Below are positions 7,370 to 14,926 of a stretch of DNA of 31,637 nucleotides, in pieces (the first letter of the stretch is position 1; each line of letters opens with the position of its first letter). The stretch covers positions 1 to 31,637 of the forward strand of contig CAZUQP010000010.1 of NCBI GenBank assembly GCA_964622455.1, in the 5' to 3' direction. The stretch comes from CAZUQP01 sp964622455 (GTDB taxonomy: Bacteria; Pseudomonadota; Gammaproteobacteria; DSM-16500). The notes under the pieces are model-generated. The model did not search any database. It was not told where the DNA came from and saw only the letters and a program-made list of their open reading frames with translations. The position numbers and the translations under genes are program-made.

Positions 7370-8695
7370 TTACTTACGCCCATTCATAGGTTGGGCACGC
7401 GGCATTTCAATAGACAAAACAGTCTTTGCAGCCTGTGTAATATCGTTAAATAACGCCGCATGTGATTTACTACATTGTAGTTCACTAAGTTGCTTAATTT
7501 GTTCTTCTTTTACATCGCCCACAGGCTGTGACAAAACAACTCTCAATTCTTTTTGTAAAGTTTTTAATTCGCCCCCCCAAAAACAGCAGCGCATCTTAGA
7601 GTTATTCATTTTTTCTACTATTTTTTCTTTCCATTCATTGATCATTTCGGTTACTAAATGCAGAAGAACGCTTCTATATTTAATTTTATCAATTTGATCA
7701 CTTGGATTATCTGCAATTTTTTCCTCTTGATTTTCCGCATGATTAGCCAATTGATTAATGAGATTATTATATGAATCAGTTAATTGTTTTATTTGATCAG
7801 GATTAGTTTCTCTTTTTCTAACAATAATTTCATAAATCGCCATCAACGTTCTTGCATAAAATTGATTGAGAGTAAGATTTTGATCATCCAAATGATATTT
7901 CAGAAGAGCCGCTGGAACTGATTTTGTTCTTTGATGAAAAAAGATTTCGTAATGGCTCTGTTGCTGATTATGATGCTGTTGATTATTCAATACGGGATCC
8001 GTCTCTCTAACCAGTATATCAGATAGTTGCTTTTTAATTTTTCTAGGAACCGCTTCCACTGCCTCCTTTAAAAAGGCACGTAACGATTTTTTCCGTTGAT
8101 GATCTTCACGAGCAAATATTCTTTGCTGTTTTAGAAAAACAAAAAAATCTTTTTCATTGTCTTTCGTAATCCGGCAGGTCCTGTTAACAAATAAATCAAT
8201 CTGAACAAGTTTAAGCTGAATTTGTTCAGCGAATAGTTGAGATTGAAGCGCATCATCGCCTGATGTCAGTAAGTTATTATTTACCATTGCTTTACGCAGC
8301 TTTTCAAGTGCCTTGCTATCACTCTTCAAAAAATCGGCAATCACGAAAGGATCATGAAAGTTTACAATAGATCCGAGTTTTTCTTGTGATCCTTCAGAAC
8401 ATATGCGATACAAATCTTCTGCATTATTCAGACGTATCTTCAGATTTGTCTCAGAAGTGAGATGCAGTAACTCCACTTGACTAGACTGAGAAGATAACCT
8501 CCTGAGATTGGAGCGAGTGCGAGTAGTAGATACTTCCCTTCCCCCCTCACCTTCATAAAGCGATTCTAAAGTTCCGACTGGTTGTTGTTCTGAGCCGTCA
8601 AGAGTCATTCGAGTGCTAGTAGAGAAGCTAGAACGACAGCTAATACTCGTAGCAGAATCTTGCCTTGTTAAATTTCCTGGAGCATGAGTGAACAT
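7370..8695 (-). CDS. Unrecognised 441-residue cytosolic protein; possible secreted effector
   Basis: I do not recognise a family. The first ~75 residues are rich in Ser, Thr and Arg and look disordered (SISCRSSFSTSTRMT, TTRTRSNLRRLSSQSSQ). The rest is predicted mostly helical and charged, with Gln/His-rich and Asn-rich stretches (NNQQHHNQQQ, about residues 238-247) and a likely coiled-coil region around 310-340. A CCFWGG cluster lies near residue 374. There is no signal peptide or membrane helix. The ATG at 8695 has AAGGTG five bases upstream and a good promoter further up, so it is probably a single-gene unit. Its composition differs from the neighbouring core genes. In Legionellales such proteins are often type IV (Dot/Icm) effectors; that is context-based inference, with no motif proving it. 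Confidence 0.7.
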   Translation of the reverse strand: MFTHAPGNLTRQDSATSISCRSSFSTSTRMTLDGSEQQPVGTLESLYEGEGGREVSTTRTRSNLRRLSSQSSQVELLHLTSETNLKIRLNNAEDLYRICSEGSQEKLGSIVNFHDPFVIADFLKSDSKALEKLRKAMVNNNLLTSGDDALQSQLFAEQIQLKLVQIDLFVNRTCRITKDNEKDFFVFLKQQRIFAREDHQRKKSLRAFLKEAVEAVPRKIKKQLSDILVRETDPVLNNQQHHNQQQSHYEIFFHQRTKSVPAALLKYHLDDQNLTLNQFYARTLMAIYEIIVRKRETNPDQIKQLTDSYNNLINQLANHAENQEEKIADNPSDQIDKIKYRSVLLHLVTEMINEWKEKIVEKMNNSKMRCCFWGGELKTLQKELRVVLSQPVGDVKEEQIKQLSELQCSKSHAALFNDITQAAKTVLSIEMPRAQPMNGRK

Positions 8696-8727
8696 ATAAA
8701 CACCTTTTTCAGTTTAATTATGCAAAA

Positions 8728-8756
8728 ATTATACATAACAAAATACCGCATAACAA
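8728..8756 (-). promoter_or_regulatory. Sigma-70 promoter of the 441-residue gene
   Basis: Read on the minus strand: -35 TTGTTA (8751-8756), a 17-bp spacer, and a perfect -10 TATAAT (8728-8733). The start codon lies about 33 bp downstream of the -10 element. This is one of the best promoter matches in the window. Confidence 0.7.
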
Positions 8757-8788
8757 GATGTTTAATATTTCACCTTTTTTGATCGGTT

Positions 8789-8815
8789 AATTTTGATTAA
8801 AAATAGATCAAAATT
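8789..8815. promoter_or_regulatory. AT-rich dyad upstream of that promoter
   Basis: AATTTTGAT (8789-8797) and ATCAAAATT (8807-8815) are perfect 9-bp arms around a 9-nt loop. It lies between the stop of the CBU_0592-type gene and the promoter at 8728-8756. It could be an operator or a weak hairpin; no U tract follows on either strand. Confidence 0.35.
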
Positions 8816-8831
8816 TGAATTTGCTCCTGAT

Positions 8832-9101
8832 TTACTGATTTAATTTGCTCTTCACTGTCAAAATCCGAAATATACCCAGCACGCTAATGGCAATCCATGC
8901 AATTTCAATGATGACAGACGATAAGTTCCAATGAAAATAAAGCGAATACAAGATAAGTATTGCACTCAAAAAATTGGATACTTGAAAGCTCAAGCTATCA
9001 GAATTCCAACGCCCTGTACTCAGAAAAAAATAAGCGATCAAAACTAATAAAACACCCAACAATCCGACAGGATTGGCTATCGCTAACCACACATTAGACA
9101 T
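8832..9101 (-). CDS. CBU_0592-family small membrane protein
   Basis: An 89-residue protein with three hydrophobic helices (about 8-28, 38-58 and 62-82). It matches my memory of the CBU_0592 family: an N-terminal NPVGLLGVLLVLIAYF helix, a TGRWN loop, SNFLSAILILYSL, and a final IIEIAWIAISVLG helix. No function is known for the family. The ATG at 9101 overlaps the end of dusA by eight bases (ATGTCTAA), so translation is probably coupled and it is the last gene of the lapA-lapB-dusA unit. Confidence 0.8.
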   Translation of the reverse strand: MSNVWLAIANPVGLLGVLLVLIAYFFLSTGRWNSDSLSFQVSNFLSAILILYSLYFHWNLSSVIIEIAWIAISVLGIFRILTVKSKLNQ

Positions 9102-10053
9102 ACTGTAACGCCTCTTGAATAATTTCTATACCTGCATGAAGCCCATAAACACGCTCGCTTAAATAACGGCGCCATATTCTGGCACCTTTTTGACCTTGAT
9201 ACAAACCCAAAATATGCCTGGTTACGCTCGAGAGCTTCACTTTATTTTTTAATTGATCCTGAATATAAGGAATAAATTTCTCGATAACTGCTTTACGGCT
9301 TACAGAAGGCGTTAAAAAAAACTTTTCTTGAAGAGCCGCCAAAAAATAGGGATTAGAATAAGCCTCTCGCCCGATCATCACACCTTCGACATAAGGCAAA
9401 TGTTCTTCCACATCTTTCACTGTTTTAATTCCGCCATTGATCACAATTGATAAGGCTTGAAAATCACGTTTAATTTGTCTAACAACTTCATATTGTAATG
9501 GCGGGATTTCTCGATTTTGTTTTGGACTAATCCCTGTCAACCATGCTTTTCGTGCATGAATGATAAAAACACGGCAGCCGGCCTCTGAGACTTTTTGAAC
9601 AAATCCCGCTAATTTTTCGTAAGAATCCTCATGATCTACTCCAATGCGGCATTTAACAGTCACAGGAATTTTAACCGCCGCACACATAGCCGACACACAT
9701 TCAGCGACACGATCAGGCTCTAACATCAAACAAGCACCAAAACGTCCTGCTTTCACACGATGACTGGGGCAGCCCACATTTAAATTAACTTCATCATAAC
9801 CAAAATCTTCGGCAAGCTGCGCAGAACGCTTAAGTTTACTCGGTTCACTGCCCCCTAATTGCAACGCAACTGGATGTTCTAAAGAATCAAATGCAAGTAA
9901 ACGAGCATAATCCCCATGTATTAACGCCTCACTCGTAATCATTTCTGTGTATAACAAGACACTAGGTGCAATTAAGCGTAAAAAATAGCGCGCATGACGA
10001 TCAGTACAATTCATCATGGGAGCAACCGAAATAAGACGATTAAGCGAAGACAC
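9094..10053 (-). CDS. dusA: tRNA-dihydrouridine(20/20a) synthase
   Basis: A 319-residue flavoenzyme that reduces uridine 20/20a in the D-loop of tRNA using FMN and NADPH. Family marks: VAPMMNCTDRHARYFLR near the N-terminus (FMN-binding barrel start), the catalytic cysteine C95 in NLNVGCPSHRV, KCRIGVDHEDSYE, IIHARKAWLTG (phosphate and tRNA contacts), and NGGIKTVKDVEEHL followed by VMIGREAYSNPYF. The MMNCTD form and the ISPKQNREIPPL stretch fit DusA rather than DusB or DusC. The apparent start is GTG at 10053, four bases after the lapB stop, with only a weak purine-rich site upstream, so it probably depends on coupling to lapB. Confidence 0.93.
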   Translation of the reverse strand: MSSLNRLISVAPMMNCTDRHARYFLRLIAPSVLLYTEMITSEALIHGDYARLLAFDSLEHPVALQLGGSEPSKLKRSAQLAEDFGYDEVNLNVGCPSHRVKAGRFGACLMLEPDRVAECVSAMCAAVKIPVTVKCRIGVDHEDSYEKLAGFVQKVSEAGCRVFIIHARKAWLTGISPKQNREIPPLQYEVVRQIKRDFQALSIVINGGIKTVKDVEEHLPYVEGVMIGREAYSNPYFLAALQEKFFLTPSVSRKAVIEKFIPYIQDQLKNKVKLSSVTRHILGLYQGQKGARIWRRYLSERVYGLHAGIEIIQEALQYV

Positions 10054-10057
10054 GAAT

Positions 10058-11221
10058 TTAATTCTCTAAACAGTGTATCGGTTTCACTGAATTCCATTGT
10101 TTACAACCAGGACATAACCAGTGTAATGATTTACCTGAAAAACCGCATGAAACACATTGATAATCGGGTTTATCAGCCAATAATTTTTTCATCAAATTTT
10201 GCAAAATAGTCAGATCATCTCTAGCACGGCCTTCTGTACTTGAGATATATAAATTAATGAACAAATACAATCCGCGAAGCGTCGGGTAACGACGCACATA
10301 ATCCGCAACAAATTTTGCTGCTACTTTATCGCCTTTCCATTGGCGAATTCTTTCTGACAAAATAAGTACTATTGGGATACGTGGATATTCATTTAATGTC
10401 CGCATTAAATAATCTACTAACTTTTCTTCTTCTTTTAATTCTTCGTAACATGAGGCAAGCGCATCAATTGCTTCTGACAAATAATCTGGATTTTGGTCTT
10501 TGATTTTTTTAAGTGATTTTAAGGCTGCCTTGTAATCTTTTTTGTGCATATCATATTTTGCTTGCAATAAACTCGCCCTCACACATGAAGAATCCGCTAA
10601 AATAGCTTGGTCAAGATAGCGATCGGCTTCGTCATGAAGTTGTTTATGTAAAGCAATCTCCGCTAACTCACAATAATAATGCGCGATGACAGGCTGCATG
10701 TTTCGTTTAGTCGCCATTTCTAATTTATTTGCAATATGGATTGCATTTTCCCAGGCTTTTTCTTGCTGATAAATATCTAACAATGCGCGCAAAGCCGGTA
10801 TAGCATATTCTTTAACATCCACCACATCTAAAAAAATTCGTTCTGCCCTGTCTAAGACACCTGCGCTAAAATAGTCTTGTCCTAATTCAAATAAAGATTG
10901 TTCTCGATAAGTTTTATCGAGTTGCGGACGTGCAATTAAATTTTGATGAATGCGAATGGCCCGATCAACTTCACCGCGGCGGCGAAATAATTTTCCGACT
11001 GCTAAATGTGTTTCAACAGTATTGCTATCCACTTCCAACATTTTGATAAAAATATCGACCGCTTTATCGGGTTCTTCATTTAATAAAAAATTTAAACCCA
11101 CCAAATAATCGCGGGGTAAATTGAGTTTTTGCGCAACAAAACGGCTTTGGCGTGACTGATAACCAACGCACCATCCGCCAAAAATCGCGGCAAGAATGAC
11201 AATTAGCCATCCGATACTCAT
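10058..11221 (-). CDS. lapB: Lipopolysaccharide assembly protein B (YciM)
   Basis: A 387-residue inner-membrane-anchored TPR protein. In E. coli LapB it bridges LpxC to the FtsH protease and so sets the rate of LPS synthesis. Seen here: an N-terminal transmembrane segment (about residues 3-20, IGWLIVILAAIFGGWCVGY), TPR-like helical hairpins through about 45-330, and a C-terminal rubredoxin-like zinc site with C356-x-x-C359 and C370-x-x-C373. The length is almost that of E. coli LapB (389). Its ATG shares one base with the lapA stop (TAATG), giving tight coupling. The usual downstream pyrF is not here; dusA follows instead. Confidence 0.95.
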   Translation of the reverse strand: MSIGWLIVILAAIFGGWCVGYQSRQSRFVAQKLNLPRDYLVGLNFLLNEEPDKAVDIFIKMLEVDSNTVETHLAVGKLFRRRGEVDRAIRIHQNLIARPQLDKTYREQSLFELGQDYFSAGVLDRAERIFLDVVDVKEYAIPALRALLDIYQQEKAWENAIHIANKLEMATKRNMQPVIAHYYCELAEIALHKQLHDEADRYLDQAILADSSCVRASLLQAKYDMHKKDYKAALKSLKKIKDQNPDYLSEAIDALASCYEELKEEEKLVDYLMRTLNEYPRIPIVLILSERIRQWKGDKVAAKFVADYVRRYPTLRGLYLFINLYISSTEGRARDDLTILQNLMKKLLADKPDYQCVSCGFSGKSLHWLCPGCKQWNSVKPIHCLEN

Positions 11222-11511
11222 TAATGTCTATCCTGCAAGGGAATGGCACGTAAATTTTGGATTTCTTTTTCCGCTACTTTTAAACGATGCCGTAAACGAT
11301 AGATTTTTATTTTCACTTTAAGCAATAACCATCCGCCCACTAATAACCCCAAAAAACAGCCTAAAGCAAAAATAACCACTAATAACAAAGAAAGCGGCAA
11401 AGTTTCCTCGCCAATATAATAATGTACGGTGACTATATTGGGATTAAGCAATGCAAAAGTGATTCCAATTAAAATGATTACCAACAGGAGCAAATACGTA
11501 ATAATACGCAC
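11221..11511 (-). CDS. lapA: Lipopolysaccharide assembly protein A domain protein
   Basis: A 96-residue inner-membrane protein with two transmembrane helices (about 4-23 and 40-65) and a C-terminal charged, probably coiled-coil tail (residues 66-96). The pattern FALLNPNIVTVHYYIGEETLPLSL between the helices is typical of LapA/YciS. It works with LapB in control of LPS synthesis. The start is GTG at 11511 with GAGG six bases upstream; no in-frame ATG would keep the first helix. In many gammaproteobacteria lapA follows rpsA and ihfB; here an opposite-strand membrane gene and a repeat lie between rpsA and lapA, and ihfB is absent. Confidence 0.9.
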   Translation of the reverse strand: MRIITYLLLLVIILIGITFALLNPNIVTVHYYIGEETLPLSLLLVVIFALGCFLGLLVGGWLLLKVKIKIYRLRHRLKVAEKEIQNLRAIPLQDRH

Positions 11512-11606
11512 AATTAACCTCGGTTTGATGCTGTTTCATTGTTAGCTGATCATAAACTGATTTAGCCTTAGATGCCAGTCAGGAACCTAGGTATTCAAGC
11601 CGATCC

Positions 11607-11636
11607 TTTACTTATCCGCCGCATGTTGAGTACAAT
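11607..11636 (+). promoter_or_regulatory. Candidate promoter of the 174-residue membrane protein gene
   Basis: TTTACT (11607-11612), an 18-bp spacer and TACAAT (11631-11636) lie about 30 bp before the ATG at 11668. A transcript starting near 11643 would exclude the further upstream ATG at 11572 and so supports the shorter protein. Confidence 0.5.
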
Positions 11637-11667
11637 AAGTTCACCTTTTCTCAAACAAGGACTTGTT

Positions 11668-12192
11668 ATGAAAGCATATATTAAAGCAGGGATTATCGGG
11701 GGTGTTATCATTTTTCTTTGGGGGGTTGTTTCATGGATGGCGCTTCCCTGGCACATGAAAACTTTACATAGTTTTTCTGATCAAAAAGCCGTTGCCGATG
11801 TCGTTCTTGCCAATTCACCACAATCCGGTATGTATCTTTTACCCATGATGGAATACGGACATGAATCGCAAATTCAAAAACCATTTCTCTTTGCATCCAT
11901 TATTCCAGACGGTATGCCTCAATCTATGGTTATCGAGATGATCATTGGTTTAGTATTTCAAATCGTAGCAGCCATTTTAGTTGCCTGGATGTTGACTAAA
12001 GTAGTGGGATTGAATTACATCAAACGTCTTGGCTTTGTCATGGTTTTTGCGCTGGCTGCCGGAATTATTACGCATGGAATGTATTGGAATTGGTATGGAT
12101 TTACGCTGGATTATACTTTAATTGCTTTTGCAGATTTATTAATTGGTTGGTTTTTAGCGGGATTGGTATTGGCGAAGATGTGTAGAAGTTAG
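11668..12192 (+). CDS. Four-helix membrane protein of unknown function
   Basis: A 174-residue protein starting MKAYIKAGIIGG. Hydrophobic helices are predicted at about 6-28 (with FLWGVVSWMALPW), 90-114, 121-141 and 147-168. A soluble loop of about 60 residues between helices 1 and 2 contains SGMYLLP and is probably periplasmic. I have a weak memory of similar hypothetical proteins in other Legionellales and gammaproteobacteria, but no function. The frame is open from an ATG at 11572, but AAGGA at 11657-11661, seven bases before the ATG at 11668, and the promoter at 11607-11636 favour the later start. It is a single gene converging on rpsA. Confidence 0.7.
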   Translation: MKAYIKAGIIGGVIIFLWGVVSWMALPWHMKTLHSFSDQKAVADVVLANSPQSGMYLLPMMEYGHESQIQKPFLFASIIPDGMPQSMVIEMIIGLVFQIVAAILVAWMLTKVVGLNYIKRLGFVMVFALAAGIITHGMYWNWYGFTLDYTLIAFADLLIGWFLAGLVLAKMCRS

Positions 12193-12214
12193 TTAGGCGT
12201 TGTTGCGTAAATCA

Positions 12215-12315
12215 CCCTCTTTGAAAAAGAGGGTCGACACGCGAAGCGGGGCGGGGAGATTTGTATAAAAAAATTTAATACAAATCCCTCCTAACCTCCC
12301 TTTTTCAAAGGGAGG
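12215..12315. repeat. REP/MITE-like intergenic element
   Basis: A 101-bp symmetrical element between two converging genes. Its ends are palindromes and inverted versions of each other: CCCTCTTT (12215-12222)/AAAGAGGG (12226-12233) and CCTCCCTTT (12295-12303)/AAAGGGAGG (12307-12315). A central arm GATTTGTAT (12258-12266) pairs with ATACAAATC (12278-12286). Similar CCCTTTTTCAAAGGG hairpins are common intergenic repeats in many bacteria. It may also help terminate both transcripts. Confidence 0.65.
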
Positions 12316-12327
12316 AACTTCTTAGAA

Positions 12328-14049
12328 TTACTCTTTATCTTGATCTTCCATTTTCGCTTTAAATAAATCCCCTAAGGTCGTCTTTAAAGATGTTCCATCG
12401 GATTTTTCTTTCTTCTTACTTCCCGCTGTTGTTTTCGCTTGAGCAGCACGTGGTTTTTTCTCTGAAGTTTCTTTATCTTTCGATGCTTTCATGGAAAGTG
12501 TAATCATATGGGTCTTGCGATCAGTGCCAGTAATTTTTGCCTCAATTGTATCGCCAACTGAATAATGTGTACGCGCATCTTCTACTTTTTCTTGTAAGAG
12601 ATCAGTAGCACGTAATGTGCCTTGCACATTATCGGCCAGTTCAACAACAATTGATTTTGCATCCACCTCAACCACTTTACCCGAAACCGCACTGCCTTTT
12701 TCATGTTGGTTCAAATAATTGGTCATCGGATCCTCTGCCAATTGTTTTAATCCTAAGGAAATACGCTCGCGCTCCGCATCAATAGTCAGAATAATAGTTT
12801 CAAGCTCATCTCCCTTTTGGAATTTTCGAATCGCTTCTTCAGCCGATCCTTCATTCCAAGAAATATCAGATAAATGAATAAGACCATCAATTCCGCCATC
12901 CAGACCAATAAAGATTCCAAAATCAGTAATCGATTTAATTTTACCGGAAATTTTATCGCCTTTTTGGTGATGAGTTGCAAATTCTTCCCAAGGATTAACG
13001 GTACACTGTTTTAGACCCAGTGAAATGCGACGACGTTCACCGTCGATGTCCAACACAATCACTTCAACTTCTTGGCCCAAATGCACCACTTTATTAGGAT
13101 TAACATTTTTGTTGGTCCAATCCATTTCGGAGACATGGACTAGCCCTTCAATGCCTGCTTCAATTTCAACAAAGCAACCATAATCTGTAATGTTGGTGAC
13201 TTTACCCTGTAAACGTTTACCAATCGGATAACGACTGCTGATATCAGTCCATGGATCTTCGCCTAATTGTTTTAAACCTAAGGACACACGTGCATTATCA
13301 CGATCAAATTTTAAAATTTTAACTTTGATTTCATCACCGATCGCTAAAATTTCATTGGGATGCTTAATACGTTTCCAAGACATATCAGTGATATGCAATA
13401 ACCCATCAATACCCCCCAAATCAATAAATGCGCCGTAATCTGTGAGGTTTTTTACAGATCCTTTCACTTCATCGCCTTCATGTAATTTTTCTAACAATGC
13501 TTCGCGCTCAACATTATTTTCAGATTCCATGGCCGAACGACGCGAAACTACAATGTTATTGCGTTTTGCATCAATTTTAATAACTCTAAAATCAAATTCT
13601 TTGCCTTCCAGTGCTTCTGGATCACGAATGGGTTTTACATCAACCAATGATCCCGGCAAAAATGCACGAATCTTATTAACTTCAACAGTGAATCCGCCTT
13701 TAACACGGCCTTGAATAACACCGCGGACAATTTCTTTTTTCTCATATGCTTTTTCTAAATCAATCCACGCTTCTAAACGTTTAGCGCGTTCACGAGACAA
13801 TCGCGTCGTTCCAAAACCATCTTCGACGGTTTCGAGCGCGACCCGAACTTCATCGCCCACAGAAACTTCTACGTTACCGCGTTCATCACAGAATTGTTCA
13901 ATGGGAATGATAGATTCAGATTTTAAACCCGCGCTAATCACCACATGATCGGCATTAACACGGATGACAGTGCCTAAAATAACGGTACCAGGTACCATGG
14001 GAGTTTCATGCAAACTTTCTTCAAATAATTGTGCAAAGCTTTCGGACAT
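12328..14049 (-). CDS. rpsA: 30S ribosomal protein S1
   Basis: S1 unwinds and docks mRNA on the 30S subunit, especially where Shine-Dalgarno sites are weak. The 573 residues contain six S1 (OB-fold) repeats, at about 20-87, 105-170, 190-260, 277-347, 364-434 and 451-520; repeats 3-5 carry the clear TDYGAFIDLGGIDGLLH-type core. The C-terminal tail (about 525-573) is Lys-rich and slightly longer than in E. coli (557 residues). The frame is open seven codons further up, but MSESFAQLFEES is the standard N-terminus, with AGGAA nine bases before it. It lies downstream of gyrA-cmk with a 147-bp leader holding a hairpin. Confidence 0.96.
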   Translation of the reverse strand: MSESFAQLFEESLHETPMVPGTVILGTVIRVNADHVVISAGLKSESIIPIEQFCDERGNVEVSVGDEVRVALETVEDGFGTTRLSRERAKRLEAWIDLEKAYEKKEIVRGVIQGRVKGGFTVEVNKIRAFLPGSLVDVKPIRDPEALEGKEFDFRVIKIDAKRNNIVVSRRSAMESENNVEREALLEKLHEGDEVKGSVKNLTDYGAFIDLGGIDGLLHITDMSWKRIKHPNEILAIGDEIKVKILKFDRDNARVSLGLKQLGEDPWTDISSRYPIGKRLQGKVTNITDYGCFVEIEAGIEGLVHVSEMDWTNKNVNPNKVVHLGQEVEVIVLDIDGERRRISLGLKQCTVNPWEEFATHHQKGDKISGKIKSITDFGIFIGLDGGIDGLIHLSDISWNEGSAEEAIRKFQKGDELETIILTIDAERERISLGLKQLAEDPMTNYLNQHEKGSAVSGKVVEVDAKSIVVELADNVQGTLRATDLLQEKVEDARTHYSVGDTIEAKITGTDRKTHMITLSMKASKDKETSEKKPRAAQAKTTAGSKKKEKSDGTSLKTTLGDLFKAKMEDQDKE

Positions 14050-14118
14050 ACTGTTATTTCCTAAGATCATTTAAGATCAAAAAAAAACTTGGGTTAAAGT
14101 TAATAAAAAACGAAGCAC

Positions 14119-14136
14119 ACTTATCATAAGATAAGT
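14119..14136 (-). promoter_or_regulatory. Hairpin in the rpsA leader
   Basis: ACTTATC (14119-14125) pairs with GATAAGT (14130-14136) around a 4-nt loop, in the leader between cmk and rpsA. In E. coli the rpsA leader folds into hairpins used for autoregulation by S1; a similar role here is inference. No good -35/-10 pair was found in this gap, so rpsA may be read from upstream. Confidence 0.4.
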
Positions 14137-14196
14137 ATGGATCGCGCCTATACCGTGAGATTAATAAAGAAAATCTACTTGAAAAAATCTCTGCGG

Positions 14197-14907
14197 TTAA
14201 TCTTCCCGTACTGCTTTACCAGCTGGAAAAATTTTTCTTACTTCAGACATCACGCGCCCAACCACTTCATCAATCGTGAGTTGATCCGTATCAATGATAA
14301 TAGCATCATCTGCCGGTCTTAACGGGGCGTGAACCCGCTCCTGATCGCGCTTATCGCGCTCGCGGAGCTCTTCTATAAGGCCGCTAAGATTAACACTAAT
14401 GCCTTTTTCCTTCAACTGATTATAACGGCGTTTTGCCCGCTCTTCCGGGCTTGCTGTCAGAAAGATCTTGAGATCAGCATTAGGAAATACCACCGTTCCC
14501 ATGTCTCGTCCATCTGTTGCAAGACCCGGCGGTTCCAGAAAAGCACGCTGACGACTCAATAAAGCCGTACGAACTGTCGGTAAAGCGCCGACTTTTGAAG
14601 CCGCATTACCTATTTTTTCAGTGCGGATAGTGTCTGTGACATCTTGGCCTTCGAGCAAGATCTGCGGCAATAAATCGCTTCCCCTCGCGGCAAACTGCAC
14701 ATCTAAGTGTCCTGCCAAAACATACAAAGCGGGTTCATTATCTAATGCCACACCGTGCTTTTGAGCAGCTAAAGCGAGCACACGATATAAAGCACCGCTA
14801 TCTAACAGCCGCCACCCTAATGCCTTTGCAACTAATTGAGTAACGACCCCTTTTCCTGTTCCACTTGCTCCATCAATCGTAATAACGGGGGGTTGCTTCC
14901 GTGTCAT
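14197..14907 (-). CDS. cmk: Cytidylate kinase
   Basis: A cytosolic nucleoside monophosphate kinase that phosphorylates CMP and dCMP with ATP. The P-loop GASGTGKG lies at residues 13-20, followed by LLDSGALYRVLALAA (CMP-binding region, about 35-49), ATDGRDMGTVVFPNADLKIFL (about 131-151) and the lid ASPEERAKRRYNQ (about 153-165). At 236 residues it is close to the E. coli enzyme (227). The ATG is preceded by AAGGGG five bases upstream. It lies 19 bp downstream of gyrA and upstream of rpsA, the usual cmk-rpsA pairing, so nucleotide supply and translation genes share a transcript. Confidence 0.95.
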   Translation of the reverse strand: MTRKQPPVITIDGASGTGKGVVTQLVAKALGWRLLDSGALYRVLALAAQKHGVALDNEPALYVLAGHLDVQFAARGSDLLPQILLEGQDVTDTIRTEKIGNAASKVGALPTVRTALLSRQRAFLEPPGLATDGRDMGTVVFPNADLKIFLTASPEERAKRRYNQLKEKGISVNLSGLIEELRERDKRDQERVHAPLRPADDAIIIDTDQLTIDEVVGRVMSEVRKIFPAGKAVRED

Positions 14908-14926
14908 TTAAGCCCCTTTTTCTTTC

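Noticed and set aside
7171..7383. 70-codon minus-strand frame between nrdB and the 441-residue gene
   Set aside because: It runs through the stacked hairpins, has no ribosome-binding site and overlaps both real genes.
8762..8804. PmrA-type box (TTAA direct repeats) upstream of the 441-residue gene
   Set aside because: The TTAA repeats have a 10-bp period rather than the usual 11 and lie in very AT-rich DNA; the match is no better than chance.
14050..14070. Seven-codon extension of rpsA
   Set aside because: MSESFAQLFEES matches the family N-terminus and has AGGAA upstream, part of which lies inside the proposed extension.
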